Assembly (NCBI GenBank): GCA_001430745.1 | Contig: KQ481938.1 | Coordinates: 1,057,691 to 1,074,240 of the forward strand | Direction: 5' to 3' | Source: Auxenochlorella pyrenoidosa | Taxonomy: Eukaryota > Chlorophyta > Trebouxiophyceae > Chlorellales > Chlorellaceae | Length of the DNA stretch: 16,550 nt | Part shown: piece after piece, positions 1 to 8,667 of the stretch | How positions within the stretch are numbered: the first letter of the stretch is position 1 | Layout: every line of letters begins with the position of its first letter | Notes under the pieces: model-generated | Seen by the model: the letters and a program-made list of their open reading frames with translations, nothing else | Database searches by the model: none | What the model was told of the DNA's origin: nothing | Position numbers and translations under genes: made by a program

Positions 1-1674
1 CGTGGGGGCGGGGCAGGGCCCAGCAAGGAAGGGCAAAAGTTGGGCGAGCCAACAGGTAAGCTGCTGCACGTGTGCGATGGTTCCCACGGCAGGCCCAGCA
101 CGGCAGGGCTGCCGGGCGTTGGCAATGGCAAGGGATGGTCAAGGGGCGGGCAGAGGGCAGAGGGCATGCTGTTTAGCGGCTGCCTAGCCCAGCCACCCCA
201 GCGCGCCCTGCCGGCCCGGCCATGCCGCGGCGCTCACCAATCAGGGTGCCCGCTGCCTGGCTGTAGAGCTGGCCCAGGAGGGGGAACAGGCGCGAGCCTG
301 CGCCCTGCAGCGCCGACCCCGCGGCATTCACGGCCGCCCCAGCCGCCCGCGCTGGCAAGCCACCGGGAGCCGCTGCGGCTGCGCCCTGCTGCCGGCCGGC
401 AGCGGCGCCTTGCCGAGCCGAGCGGACGGGCTGCGGCTTGGGCGGCGCATAGTCTGCGGGAAGCAACGGGCAGGCGGAGCAGGGGCACGGGCTGGAAGTG
501 ACAGTGCATGGCAGCGGTCGGGCCCTGCGCGGTGGCGCAGGCTGTGGCGGGCGCAGGCCTCGGCAGGCCCGGTTGGTTCTGTTAGGTTCGGGCAGGTTTG
601 GCATGGCGAAGCTGCGGGCGTGCCCCGCCTCCTCCACACTGGCACGTCTCGCGGCTGGCTGCACCCACCTGGGTCGTATTTCTGGAGCAGGGCCAGGGTG
701 CGGTCGTAGCGTGTCGAGTCCTTGAGCTCGGTTAGCTGCACTCCATGGACAGGACACAGGCGGCGGCACCTGGGCAGGGGTCCTGCCCTCCAACAGCAAC
801 GAGTGCTGAACCCACAGCAATCCAGGGTGCCTGCCGCTGCCGTGCACACCTGCCTGGCCAGCAGCAGCTCCAATCAAGGCAGTGCAGCCCGAGCCGCAAG
901 AAGCAGATGCCCAGATGCCGCTGCGCACCGGGGCGCTGCCCGCCTTTTGCATCGAGCTCACCTGCTTGCGCAGCTTGGCGTCCAGCTGCTTGGCCCGAGC
1001 CGCCCCCCGCCGGTCCAGCAGGCGCTGCAGCCAGCCCAGCAGGCGGTGCGCCAGCCAGGCCAGCGCAGGCGCCAAAAAGGCCGGGGCGACCCGCGCTGCC
1101 TGCAGGCATGGGGCAAACCAACCAGCAGTGTGCTTTGGGCGCAAGGCCACACCTGCAACCCACCAGCACGCGCGCGCCGACCACACCCAGCTGGTCGTGC
1201 AGGCCTGGTTGGCAGGCCCCGGCAGCGCATGCATGAGCGCTTGCCTGCTGCGCGTGGGTGTACGTCCCCGGCGGCTGGCGGTTCACATAGGCTGCCCAGG
1301 CAAGGATGGCGGCATAGGCGGCGGCAAAGCCGCGCCAGAAGCGCGCGCGGATGGCGGCCCACGCCTGGGAGCGCGCGATGCGTGCAGCCTGCAGCAGCGC
1401 GATGCCAAGCAGGAATCTGCAACATGTAGCGCGTCCCGCGACAGCTACACGGTGAACAGATTGCAGCTGCATGCCTGCTGTGCCTGCAGGGCCTGGAAAC
1501 ACGCCCGCACGGTCAGCAGAAGCGGGTGGCACGAAAGCACCAGCAGGGGCCCAATCGCACCTGCAGCCTATCCAGCTCTGTCTTGATGTTGCCCAGGGAG
1601 CGGTCATAGCTGGCATAGTAGGGGTCGCTCCCGATGCGCGCAAACCAGCCACGGATGGTCGGCCACAGCGCCAT
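1..1674 (-). CDS. LNP: Lunapark-family ER junction protein, 3' end outside window
   Basis: Coding exons read on the minus strand are 1674-1561, 1388-1245, 1099-962, 735-669 and 453-238; the intron opened at 237 continues off the left edge. The phases close (0, 0, 0, 1, 1), giving 226 residues plus one base. The start MALWPTIRGWFARIG sits in a strong GCCGCCATGG context. Two hydrophobic segments (about residues 55-73 and 87-110) flank a short loop. They are followed by a basic helical stretch ending in the family motif TRYDRTLALLQKYDP (about 140-154), which resembles the plant Lunapark stretch ending in a YDP. After that comes an Ala/Pro/Gln-rich linker. Known role of the family: a double-hairpin membrane protein that stabilises three-way junctions of ER tubules. 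The C-terminal zinc-finger domain expected for Lunapark is not in the window. The second intron (1244-1100) appears to use a GC donor (CAG|GCAAGC). The assignment rests on the helical and YDP block and the membrane topology. Confidence 0.82.
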
Positions 1675-2304
1675 GGCGGCGGCGGCAGCGGAGAGCGGGA
1701 CAGCCGCTACGGAAGATCGGTCGCTCCGATCTCTTTCCTCAGTGATCGGAGACCAACGAAGCTGTCAACTGCGACCATGTGGAAGGGAGAGCGCACGGGC
1801 AGTCGGAAAAGGTTGGGCCGAAGCCATCGGGGCAAGGGCAGCGATCTTCAGCAACAATGTCTTCTCAGATGCGCGAAGGCAGCACCTCTCCCTCGTCCTC
1901 TCACCAAGCCTGATCACCGCGCTTCAGTGTAGGGATACGTCTGCGTCTCGCACCCACAACCTCAAGGTCGCAATTGCGTTTGCATCGATAGAAAGGGTGC
2001 AGAATGGAGGCAACACCTGTCGGCAGCTGCCGTGGCGCGCCATGGCAGACACGCTGGCATGGTGGACGGCGGGGTGCCTGCCCGCCAAGCCTTGGATTTT
2101 GGACTGCACGTGCCGTTTGTAGGCTGCCTTTCAGGGAGAGCAGCCAAGGAGCATTGCATATCGTATCAGCAACACATCAGGGAGGGCAGGCATGTTGGCC
2201 CCCACTGCTGTGCCTCCGCGCTGCTTGTGCGGCTGCTGCCAACACCCATCATGAACTTCCTTGTCTGCATCCCTTGAACACTCACGAGCGCTCACACTGC
2301 ATGT
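1675..2304. other. Intergenic: Lunapark promoter/leader and 3' flank of the first glycosyltransferase
   Basis: This 630-bp stretch separates the Lunapark start (1674) from the stop codon of the next minus-strand gene (2305). It must hold the 3' UTR of that gene and the promoter and leader of Lunapark. Apart from the inverted repeat at 1714-1732 I see no coding exon, RNA gene or repeat in it, and no TGTAA poly(A) signal on the minus strand. Confidence 0.6.
1714..1732. promoter_or_regulatory. Perfect inverted repeat upstream of the Lunapark start
   Basis: AGATCGG (1714-1720) and CCGATCT (1726-1732) form a perfect 7-bp stem around the loop TCGCT. A third related half-site, GATCGGA, lies at 1744-1750. 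The element is 40 bp upstream of the Lunapark ATG, so it could be a leader hairpin in RNA or a dyad protein-binding site in DNA. Function is not known. Confidence 0.5.
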
Positions 2305-4970
2305 TCAACAGAACAGCGAGGCATACACATCCAGACCAAACAGCTCTGCCGCAGACTTTTCGCTGTAGGCAGTCACCCCAGACTTGACGGCCGTGAGCCC
2401 CGCAGAGTCGCCGCCGTGCACGAGGCCCAGCTGGTAAGAGTGGCAGCTGTAGTGCGCCACCTCTGCCGAATCGTCGCGCCAGCGCAGAGGGCGGCAGGCA
2501 GGCACCCGGCTGGCCGCGCCTGGCTGCGGCCTGCACCCTGCGCGCAGGTGGGGTTGAGCATGCAGCATGGCATGGCATGCCAGTCGTGGACAGGTTGCAG
2601 CCCATCCCGCTCGGCAGGCTTTGGCAGGCGCACACGCACGGATAGGGCCATGCCATGCTAGCAGGCGCGGACTCACCCTCTGCATCGTCGATGAACCAAA
2701 AGCCCGCCGCCTGCAGCGCCCGCTGCTTGACTGTGGGGTCAGCGATGCAGATCGGGTGCAGGTACAGCACTGCAAGCAGGGGCAGTGGCCGGGCAGGGGT
2801 CGTTGCCACGCCGTGTAAGCACTGAGCAGGGGAAATCTCGTTGGGGCTGTTGTGCAGTTTGGGACGCAAGCGCTTGTTCTTGACCCCATCCCCACCCGCT
2901 GCCCTGCCCCTCACCGTGCCAGTCGCAGGGGTCTAATCGGGGCATCCACAGCGGGCTGCCAGCAGTGCAGCGGTTGGGGCTGTATGCATAGTGGCCCGGC
3001 AGGTAGGTGCGAAAGAGGGCCATGCCCTCCCGCTGCTGCGTTCGCGTCAACTGCAAGTGCAGGCAGCGGGGTGGCAGCGCTCGGAACCGGGTGGTAGTGC
3101 ACTTCCGCGAGGGACGAGCCTTTGGACAAGAGCTCCAGGCAGCATGTGCACTTGGCCCGCTGACCGCAGCCCTTAATGAACTGTAGGCAGCACTCACATT
3201 CCAGCTGGTCCGCAGGCAGCGGCACACGGTATCGCAGCGCATGAAGGCGTTGCCCTCCAGGCGAGGCAGCGTCTTTTGGTCTGTCAGGCTTGTCGTGCCG
3301 CCAGACATGTCGGGTGCGACGGCGTTCCAGGCGCGGACAAACGCCAGGCTGGCCTGGGTGGGCAGCACGACAAAGTGGCCCGTGTTGGCTGCATGTGCGG
3401 GGGGTAGGGCGGGCAGCAGGGCACTGCATTGAGCCAAGCGCAGCAGCACAGGCAGCGAGGCTGCCGGGGCCTGGGGCAGAGCTGTACGGCAGGACAGGTT
3501 CAATCCTCGCGGGCAGCCCTGCAGACATGCAAACAAGCTGCTCCAGGCGGGCCGGTGCATGACGGGCAGCAAGGGTCACGGCACACGCGCTTCTGCCCGC
3601 TCACGGGCCGGCTCCTCTTGCATCCAGGCGCCATCAGCCTCTGCCTGCTCCACATACGCCATGTAGCTCTCCCACAGCGGCTTGACGGTGTAGGCAATGT
3701 CGGTGTCTGCACCACACAGGCGGCCGAGGGGCGGCCAGGAGGTGGGCAGGGGCGAGGCATGCCCAGACGAGCAGCCGCGTCACGCAGGCTGTGATGATAG
3801 GCGCGACGTGCTGCAGGAAGCAGCGCATGCCCCGCTGCGTGCGGCGAGGCACGCGCCAGAGGGCCGATCCCCTGGCGCCCATGCGCAGGGGCAGGCACTG
3901 TGAGCGATGCACACACACGTAGTCACCCCCCACCCACCCCACCCACCACCACCACCGCCAACACACACACACACACACACACACACACCTGCAAGCATCA
4001 CCACATACTCCTGCTCCAGTGCACGCTGCAGCACCGCTGGCTTGATCCACGACATGGCCACGTAGTCTGCACTGCTGGGCCTGCCCTTGTCTGCATCATG
4101 CGGTGTGCCACCATGGGAAGGGGCACAGCCGCTCGTCAGCGGGGCCGCGTGGACAGCGGGCACAGCAGCGGTGGTGTAAATTTGCCAGAGCAGAGGCTGG
4201 GGCTGGGGCTGCATGCGGGGCGGGCACGGTGGCAGCGGTGCGCGCGACTCGCCGACGGGGCGCCGCAGCAGGGCCGAAGCGTCGGCGCAGGGCAGGTTGA
4301 GGTCGGCGCATGCCTCCAGGTCTTGCTGCGTCCAGGTGACGGCCACATAGTTGCGCACCCCTGCGTGCTTGACCAGCGAGTAGACTGCAGGGACGGGTGG
4401 GGGTGCAGCCAGCGAGGCGGGCTGGGTGCCAGGGGCAGGCAGAATTTTTGCGTGGGACTGCAGTGCAGTGTCCCGCCAGCCAGGCAGGTGCAAAAAACTT
4501 CTGGGATCGTATGGGTTGCACCCGCAGCGCCTAAGCTGAAGCACCGCAGCGCACAGGTGTGCAAGGAAAGCCGAGCTGGTGTAAGCGGGCGCACCACAGC
4601 TGGTAGGGTGGGGCAGCAGGCTAGCAAAGCAGACACCCCACTCACTGCTGTTTTGCGCCATGAGCGCCCATTCAGCACTGAAGAGCAGCAGCGCCACTGC
4701 CTTGTCGTACCCGCCCGCCGGCCGCGCCCGCATCCGCAGCAGCGCATCCAAGTTGTGAACGCCAGCATAGGGCAGCGAGGGCGTGCGGCCGGGCAGCAGC
4801 CAGGGCGCCGCCTCAAACTCCTTGAGCAGGGCCGCGCTCCTGACGGCAGCTGCTGCGCCCTTGGGCAACTTCTTGAACGAGGCCAAGCTGGGCTGGGCCG
4901 GCACCGAGGGCGGCGTGCACGACAGCAGCGCGGCTGCAGAGAGCAGCCAAGCCGGTTGGAGCGTAATCAT
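2305..4970 (-). CDS. Nucleotide-diphospho-sugar transferase-like glycosyltransferase, tandem copy 1
   Basis: Minus-strand exons are 4970-4646, 4384-3989, 3706-3605, 3388-3198, 3050-2915, 2769-2677 and 2537-2305 (stop TGA). All phases close, for 491 aa. The N-terminus MITLQPAWLLSAAALLSC looks like a signal peptide or signal anchor, so a secretory/Golgi location is likely. Domain order resembles PF03407: YSLVKHAGVRNYVAV (about 110-124), WIKPAVLQRALEQEY, then the metal/sugar-nucleotide motif DTD (241-243) in DTDIAYTVKPLW, then NTGHFVVLPT (276-285), TDQKTL, and a late VLYLHPIC segment followed by a helix and FWFIDD. A Cys/Pro-rich tail (GCRPQPGAASRVPACRPL) follows. Donor sugar and acceptor cannot be told; relatives in plants decorate cell-wall polymers or hydroxyproline glycoproteins. 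Exon 2 carries 53 extra codons compared with the neighbouring paralogue. A GTG 18 nt upstream is in frame, but the ATG at 4970 is preferred for a eukaryote. Confidence 0.85.
3926..3944 (-). repeat. G-quadruplex motif in intron 2 of glycosyltransferase copy 1
   Basis: On the transcribed-RNA sense (minus) the tract reads G3-T-G4-T-G3-T-G6, four G-runs separated by single T loops. This is a canonical, very short-loop G-quadruplex motif. It lies 44 nt downstream of the splice donor at 3988, just beyond the GT microsatellite. Confidence 0.75.
3961..3988. repeat. (AC)14/(GT)14 microsatellite overlapping a splice donor
   Basis: Fourteen uninterrupted AC units on the plus strand read as (GT)14 on the sense strand of the minus-strand gene. 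The exon ends at 3989, so the intron begins directly with the repeat. Every GT in the tract is a possible donor, and the dinucleotide length is likely polymorphic. Confidence 0.95.
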
Positions 4971-4990
4971 GCAAAGCAGAAGGAGCACAT
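4967..4990 (-). promoter_or_regulatory. Upstream ORF overlapping the start codon of glycosyltransferase copy 1
   Basis: An ATG at 4990 opens a seven-codon ORF (MCSFCFA) whose TGA shares bases with the main ATG at 4970 in an ATGA overlap. Such an arrangement could reduce main-ORF translation or favour reinitiation. It matters only if transcription starts upstream of 4990, which the sequence does not show. Confidence 0.45.
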
Positions 4991-4996
4991 CAAGGC

Positions 4997-5020
4997 GGGT
5001 TCAAGCTGCAACTTGAACCC
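4997..5020. promoter_or_regulatory. Perfect 9-bp hairpin upstream of glycosyltransferase copy 1
   Basis: GGGTTCAAG (4997-5005) and CTTGAACCC (5012-5020) are perfect inverted copies around a 6-nt loop. The element sits 27 bp upstream of the main ATG and just upstream of the short uORF. It could be a 5' UTR stem-loop or a dyad factor-binding site. Confidence 0.6.
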
Positions 5021-5024
5021 AATA

Positions 5025-5039
5025 CTGGATCGCATCCAG
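5025..5039. promoter_or_regulatory. Second small hairpin adjacent to the first
   Basis: CTGGAT (5025-5030) and ATCCAG (5034-5039) form a perfect 6-bp stem with a CGC loop. It lies four bases beyond the 9-bp hairpin, so the two dyads are arranged in tandem. Confidence 0.45.
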
Positions 5040-5558
5040 CATTTTTAATTGGATAGAGCACAGCAAAACTCACTTGCGCAGGATGATTTCATGGGCAGGC
5101 GCGGCAGAGGGGGCACCGGCGGCGGCAGGCCCCCCTGACGGCGGTGCAACGTCCCATTTCCACTGCTACACGGTATCAGGAGTTTATGTTAATTGAAATT
5201 AGTATCGGGATGCCAGCGGGAAGCTCAAATCTCTCAGCTCAGTTGGCAGGGGGTGCGATACCGCTCGCAGAGTGCAACGCACCCACAGCTGGCGCCTTGC
5301 CCAAAGCTTCTTGTTGCAATCAGTCCTATCACAAAGCCGACGGCCACCAGCAACGCTTTCTGCAGAACAAGTGACCTTGTCCCCGCCTGCACGAGCGTCT
5401 GCATCAAGCAAGCTGCCTTGAAACGGGGTTGAATGTTATTGATGAAGCATTGGCAGAAGGTTGGTAGGTCAGGTTGCTCGTGACTGCTGGTGTGGTTGTG
5501 TGCTGCTGCGCCTGCCGCCTGTGACAGCCAAGATGTTCTCTCGTTGCTTCAGACTCTA

Positions 5559-5572
5559 GTTTATTGATTACA
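5559..5572 (-). terminator. Candidate poly(A) signal of glycosyltransferase copy 2
   Basis: On the minus strand TGTAAT (from 5572) is followed at once by AATAAAC (5565-5559), about 185 nt after the stop codon at 5755. TGTAA is the usual poly(A) signal of chlorophyte nuclear genes. The cleavage site itself cannot be seen. Confidence 0.5.
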
Positions 5573-5708
5573 CCGTGTGGTGCATGATACAAGTGGAAGG
5601 TTCATTCTAAAACATAAATGTAGAAAGGAGTGTACACATTGAACGCAGCAGGGGCCGCTACTGAGCAGAGGGGAGCGGCATGCAAGCAGTGCAAGGGTCC
5701 GGTGTTGT

Positions 5709-5735
5709 TGGCCATAATGTCAGTGGCCATAATGT
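5709..5735. repeat. Direct 12-bp repeat in the 3' UTR of glycosyltransferase copy 2
   Basis: TGGCCATAATGT occurs at 5709-5720 and again at 5724-5735, 15 bp apart. It lies 20-46 nt downstream of the stop codon of the minus-strand gene. No function is evident. Confidence 0.7.
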
Positions 5736-5754
5736 TAATGTCTCCGAGGAGGCT

Positions 5755-8667
5755 TCAGAACTGCAGCGGCGCCTGCTTTCCGTTGCACTCCTTGTCACTC
5801 GATGCAGCCAGCAGCGCCCGAGCCTCGTCAGCACTTGCGCCAGCTCTCAACTGCCGGATGGCAGGGGGCGCCTCTCCATGCACCAGCCCCAGGCCGTAAG
5901 AGGGGCAGCTGTAGAGGCGGGCCTCTGCGTCTGGCACCTGCCAGTGCAGCGGGCGGCAGGCAGGCACCTGGCTGGCAGCCCCGGGCTGCGGCTGGCACCC
6001 TGCACACACCGAGGCGCAGGACATGACAATTAGCACCAACGACGTGCATAGAAATGATTCTCGACAACAAACAAACAAATCTGCGGTCACAACAGACCAA
6101 ACCAAGTGAGAGCTGCGGCAAGACACAGAGAAGGCACCGTGTGCAAAGCATGCCACCCGGTTGCACGAGCCGCCTGTGCAGCTCACCTGCCTCGTCGTCC
6201 ATGAACCACATGCCAACCTCCTTGAAGATTGACCGCTTCTGTGCCGACCCCTGAGCGCAGATGGGGTGCATGTACAGGACTGCAGGTGGGCAGGGGGGGG
6301 GGGGGGCGAAGGGCGGGGGAGGCACTGAGGTCAGCATGAGCTCGGGGCTACGGCCAGATGAGCGAGCAGGGTGCTGCAGGACACGGCCATGCCACACCGC
6401 CGCAGCGGGCACCCATCCTGCACCGGCCCAGGCAGCGCCAGGCGCCCCGCACGCTTGCACCGCTGCCAAGCACACACGCCAAGGCGCCGCTCACTCGTCC
6501 AGTCGCACGGGTCGACGGGGGGCATCCACTCCTTGCTGCCCACCGTGCAGCCGCTGAGGGTGTACAGGTAGTACCCAGGGAAGTAGGTGGGGAAGATGGC
6601 CACCTGGTCCCGCATGCCATTGGCCAGAAGCTGCACCCAAAGGGAGGCAGGCGCGCAGTCGGCAGACGGGCAGGCTGCTGTTTTACCCGGGCAGGTGTCC
6701 CCGGATGTGCACCCAGGTGCTGTGTGCCGCCTGCCTGTGTCGCCACCCGCGGGCACAGATGCTACCGAGCCATGCAGCCATCACATGCAGCCTGGCAACT
6801 GCCCCTCTCCCTGCAGTTGGCACTCGCCTCGTACTTGTGCCTGTAGCAGGAGCAGGTGGTGCGGCACTGCCGGAAGTGCCTGCCCTCCATCATCGTCAGA
6901 GCCCTTTGCTCCGACACCTTCTGCTCCAGCATGCTGGGGGCAGAGGCATTCCACGCCTCGACAAAGGCGATGCCCGCGGGGGTGGGCAGGATCACGAAAT
7001 GCCCAGAATTGACTGCAAGCATTCGGATGCATAGCAGTCTGTGTCAGCAAGCCAGCCTTGGCGACGTTGAACCACCACATGGGCACCAACCCTGCGCTGC
7101 GGTGATGCTTGTTTGCCATGATCCCAAACTTGGACTAAGAAGTAAAATCAGCCTCCCAATGCCTGCAACCGCGTGCTGCAATATAAACCAAAGGTTCACT
7201 GCTTACGTGGCGACTCAAACTGCCAGGCGCCATCGCCCCCCGCTCGGTCAATGAACTCCAGGTAGCTGTCCCACAGAGGCTTCACGGTGTAGGTCACGTC
7301 GGTGTCTGCAGGGGCGGGGGCCGGGAGGCAAACAGCAAAGCTGTGAGATGCGCCAGCGCCTCGCTGCATGCTTTCCTGCATGAGCGTAAGCCCGCATAAA
7401 CAACGGTGCATGAGCGCGCGGTGTGGGCTGCGCTGCCATGCTATTGCCAGACCAACCCAGCTCAGCCTCAAGCGTGCCCTGGCAAAGAGCAGCAGGCGGC
7501 AGGCAGCAGTGGCGGCTGACCGACAAGCATGGTGGCGTAGCCCTGGCGCAGCGCGCGCAGCATGACGGCCGGCTTGATCCACATCATCACGAGGAAGTCG
7601 TGCTGCAGCAGCAGCTTAGTAGTGACTGCAGAGGTGGGAAGAGTGAGCCACTTTTTGGGCATGGCAGCAGAACGAGCAGAAGCACCCAGCAGGCTGCAAG
7701 GCAGCCAGGCAAGCCCGCTTGACGATACCCTGCGACACCATCCACCTGTGCCAGTGGCGCGCATCCAACCGGCAGGCGGCTGCCATTTCTGGGCAGCAGG
7801 CACTCACTGATTGGCTCAAGCAGGAGGCTGGACACATCGGCGCAGGGCAGGTTCAGGTCGGCGCATGCCTCCAGGTCTTCCTGGCCCCAGGCCACAGCGA
7901 TGTAGTTGCGCACGCCCGCGTGCTTGACCAGCGAGTAGACTGCGCAGGGAGGATGGGCATGAGTGCTGAGTACGCTGCATCGGGCTGATGTGGCCCGGGT
8001 CTGAACCTGCACCTCGGCGCTGGCGCACTCAGAGGGCCTGTGCCCCGGCCCAGCCACGGCTATCCGCGGGGCTGCAAACATCCTGCACTGAACGCTGCCC
8101 GGCCCCATCATCAGAGCTGCTTCCGAGACCCGCCAGCACTCACTGCTGTTCTGCACCATGACGGCGTACGGCTTGCTGAACAGCAGCACTGTCACGCTGC
8201 CGCCCCAGCGCCCCGCGGGCCGCGACCGCAGCGCCAGCAGCGCATCCAAGTCGTGCACCCCGGCATACGGCAGCGCCGGCGTGCGCGGCGGCAGCAGCCA
8301 GGGCGCCGCAGCAAACTCCTCTGCCACCGCGGGGTCGGACCCGACAAGCTCTGCATTGGCCTGCGCAAAGGGCAGGCAGGCGAGGCAGCACAACTCAGGC
8401 TGAGAGACAGCGTGGTGCAACGCCGCTGCTAGCTGTGAGGCAGCATGGCAGTCAATAGGCGCATTGAAATGGAAGGAAAATGCAGCGTCAACGCACCTGC
8501 ATGGCGTAGTACATGACTCTGCTGGGAGAGTTGGGGCTCATGCTGAACACGTGGGGCGACCCAGCTGCAGGGGCCAAGTCCGCACAGAGTCTATCTGAAT
8601 GACGTGCCGAGCAGAGTCTGTCTGAACGCGTGCTTCTTATCCCAAGAGACACCTGCTCTGATTCCAT
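5755..8667 (-). CDS. Nucleotide-diphospho-sugar transferase-like glycosyltransferase, tandem copy 2
   Basis: Minus-strand exons are 8667-8497 (5' limit uncertain), 8360-8144, 7939-7808, 7625-7521, 7305-7207, 7012-6828, 6630-6495, 6279-6187 and 5999-5755 (stop TGA). All phases close, for 460 aa from the ATG at 8667; an in-frame ATG at 8541 would give 418 aa. Landmarks match copy 1: AAPWLLPPRTPALPYAGVHD, YSLVKHAGVRNYIAV, WIKPAVMLRALRQGY, DTDVTYTVKPLW (DTD about 209-211), NSGHFVILPTPAG (243 on), SEQRAL, ILYMHPIC with MWFMDDE, and the Cys/Pro-rich tail GCQPQPGAASQVPACRPL. The last exons have the same or nearly the same lengths as in copy 1 (99/102, 185/191, 136/136, 93/93, 245/233), so this is a tandem duplication. 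No signal peptide is visible at either candidate ATG, so an upstream exon may be missing from the model. The intron after 6828 uses a GC donor (GAG|GCGAGT). Confidence 0.83.
6293..6306. repeat. G14 homopolymer in an intron of glycosyltransferase copy 2
   Basis: Fourteen consecutive G on the plus strand read as C14 in the sense strand. They lie 13-26 nt upstream of the acceptor at 6280 and so form part of its polypyrimidine tract. Length slippage is likely here, both in vivo and in sequencing. Confidence 0.9.
8585..8633. repeat. Imperfect 27-bp tandem repeat at the 5' end of glycosyltransferase copy 2
   Basis: Two similar copies (8585-8607 and 8612-8633, both built on CAGAGTCT-R-TCTGAA-Y-G) are offset by 27 bp. 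If the region is translated as modelled this is a 9-residue duplication, SDRLCSARH then SDRLCADLA. The repeat may equally belong to the promoter or leader if the gene starts at 8541. Confidence 0.6.

Larger units (their letters stand above)
4991..5754. other. Intergenic between the two glycosyltransferase paralogues
   Basis: About 760 bp holding the promoter and leader of copy 1 (with the two hairpins near 5000-5039) and the 3' UTR of copy 2. It is visibly more AT-rich than the genes, for example around 5040-5060 and 5175-5210. I see no exon or RNA gene in it. Confidence 0.55.

Noticed and set aside
1..237. A Lunapark zinc-finger exon at the left edge
   Set aside because: An acceptor GTGCAG on the minus strand near 66-72 could be joined in phase, but the resulting peptide has no CxxC pattern, so I treat the region as intron.
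40..501. Plus-strand donor-like CAACAG|GTAAGC at 51-61 with a long open frame
   Set aside because: The frame lacks family features, and the region is antisense to Lunapark exon 5 and its intron. A single donor-like site is expected by chance.
4997..5020. GGGTTCAAG resembles a tRNA T-arm (B box)
   Set aside because: The pairing is an isolated hairpin; no acceptor stem, anticodon arm or A box can be fitted around it.
3900..5048. 382-codon plus-strand frame including a run of Thr-His repeats
   Set aside because: It is antisense to glycosyltransferase copy 1, and the Thr-His repeat is simply the translated AC microsatellite.
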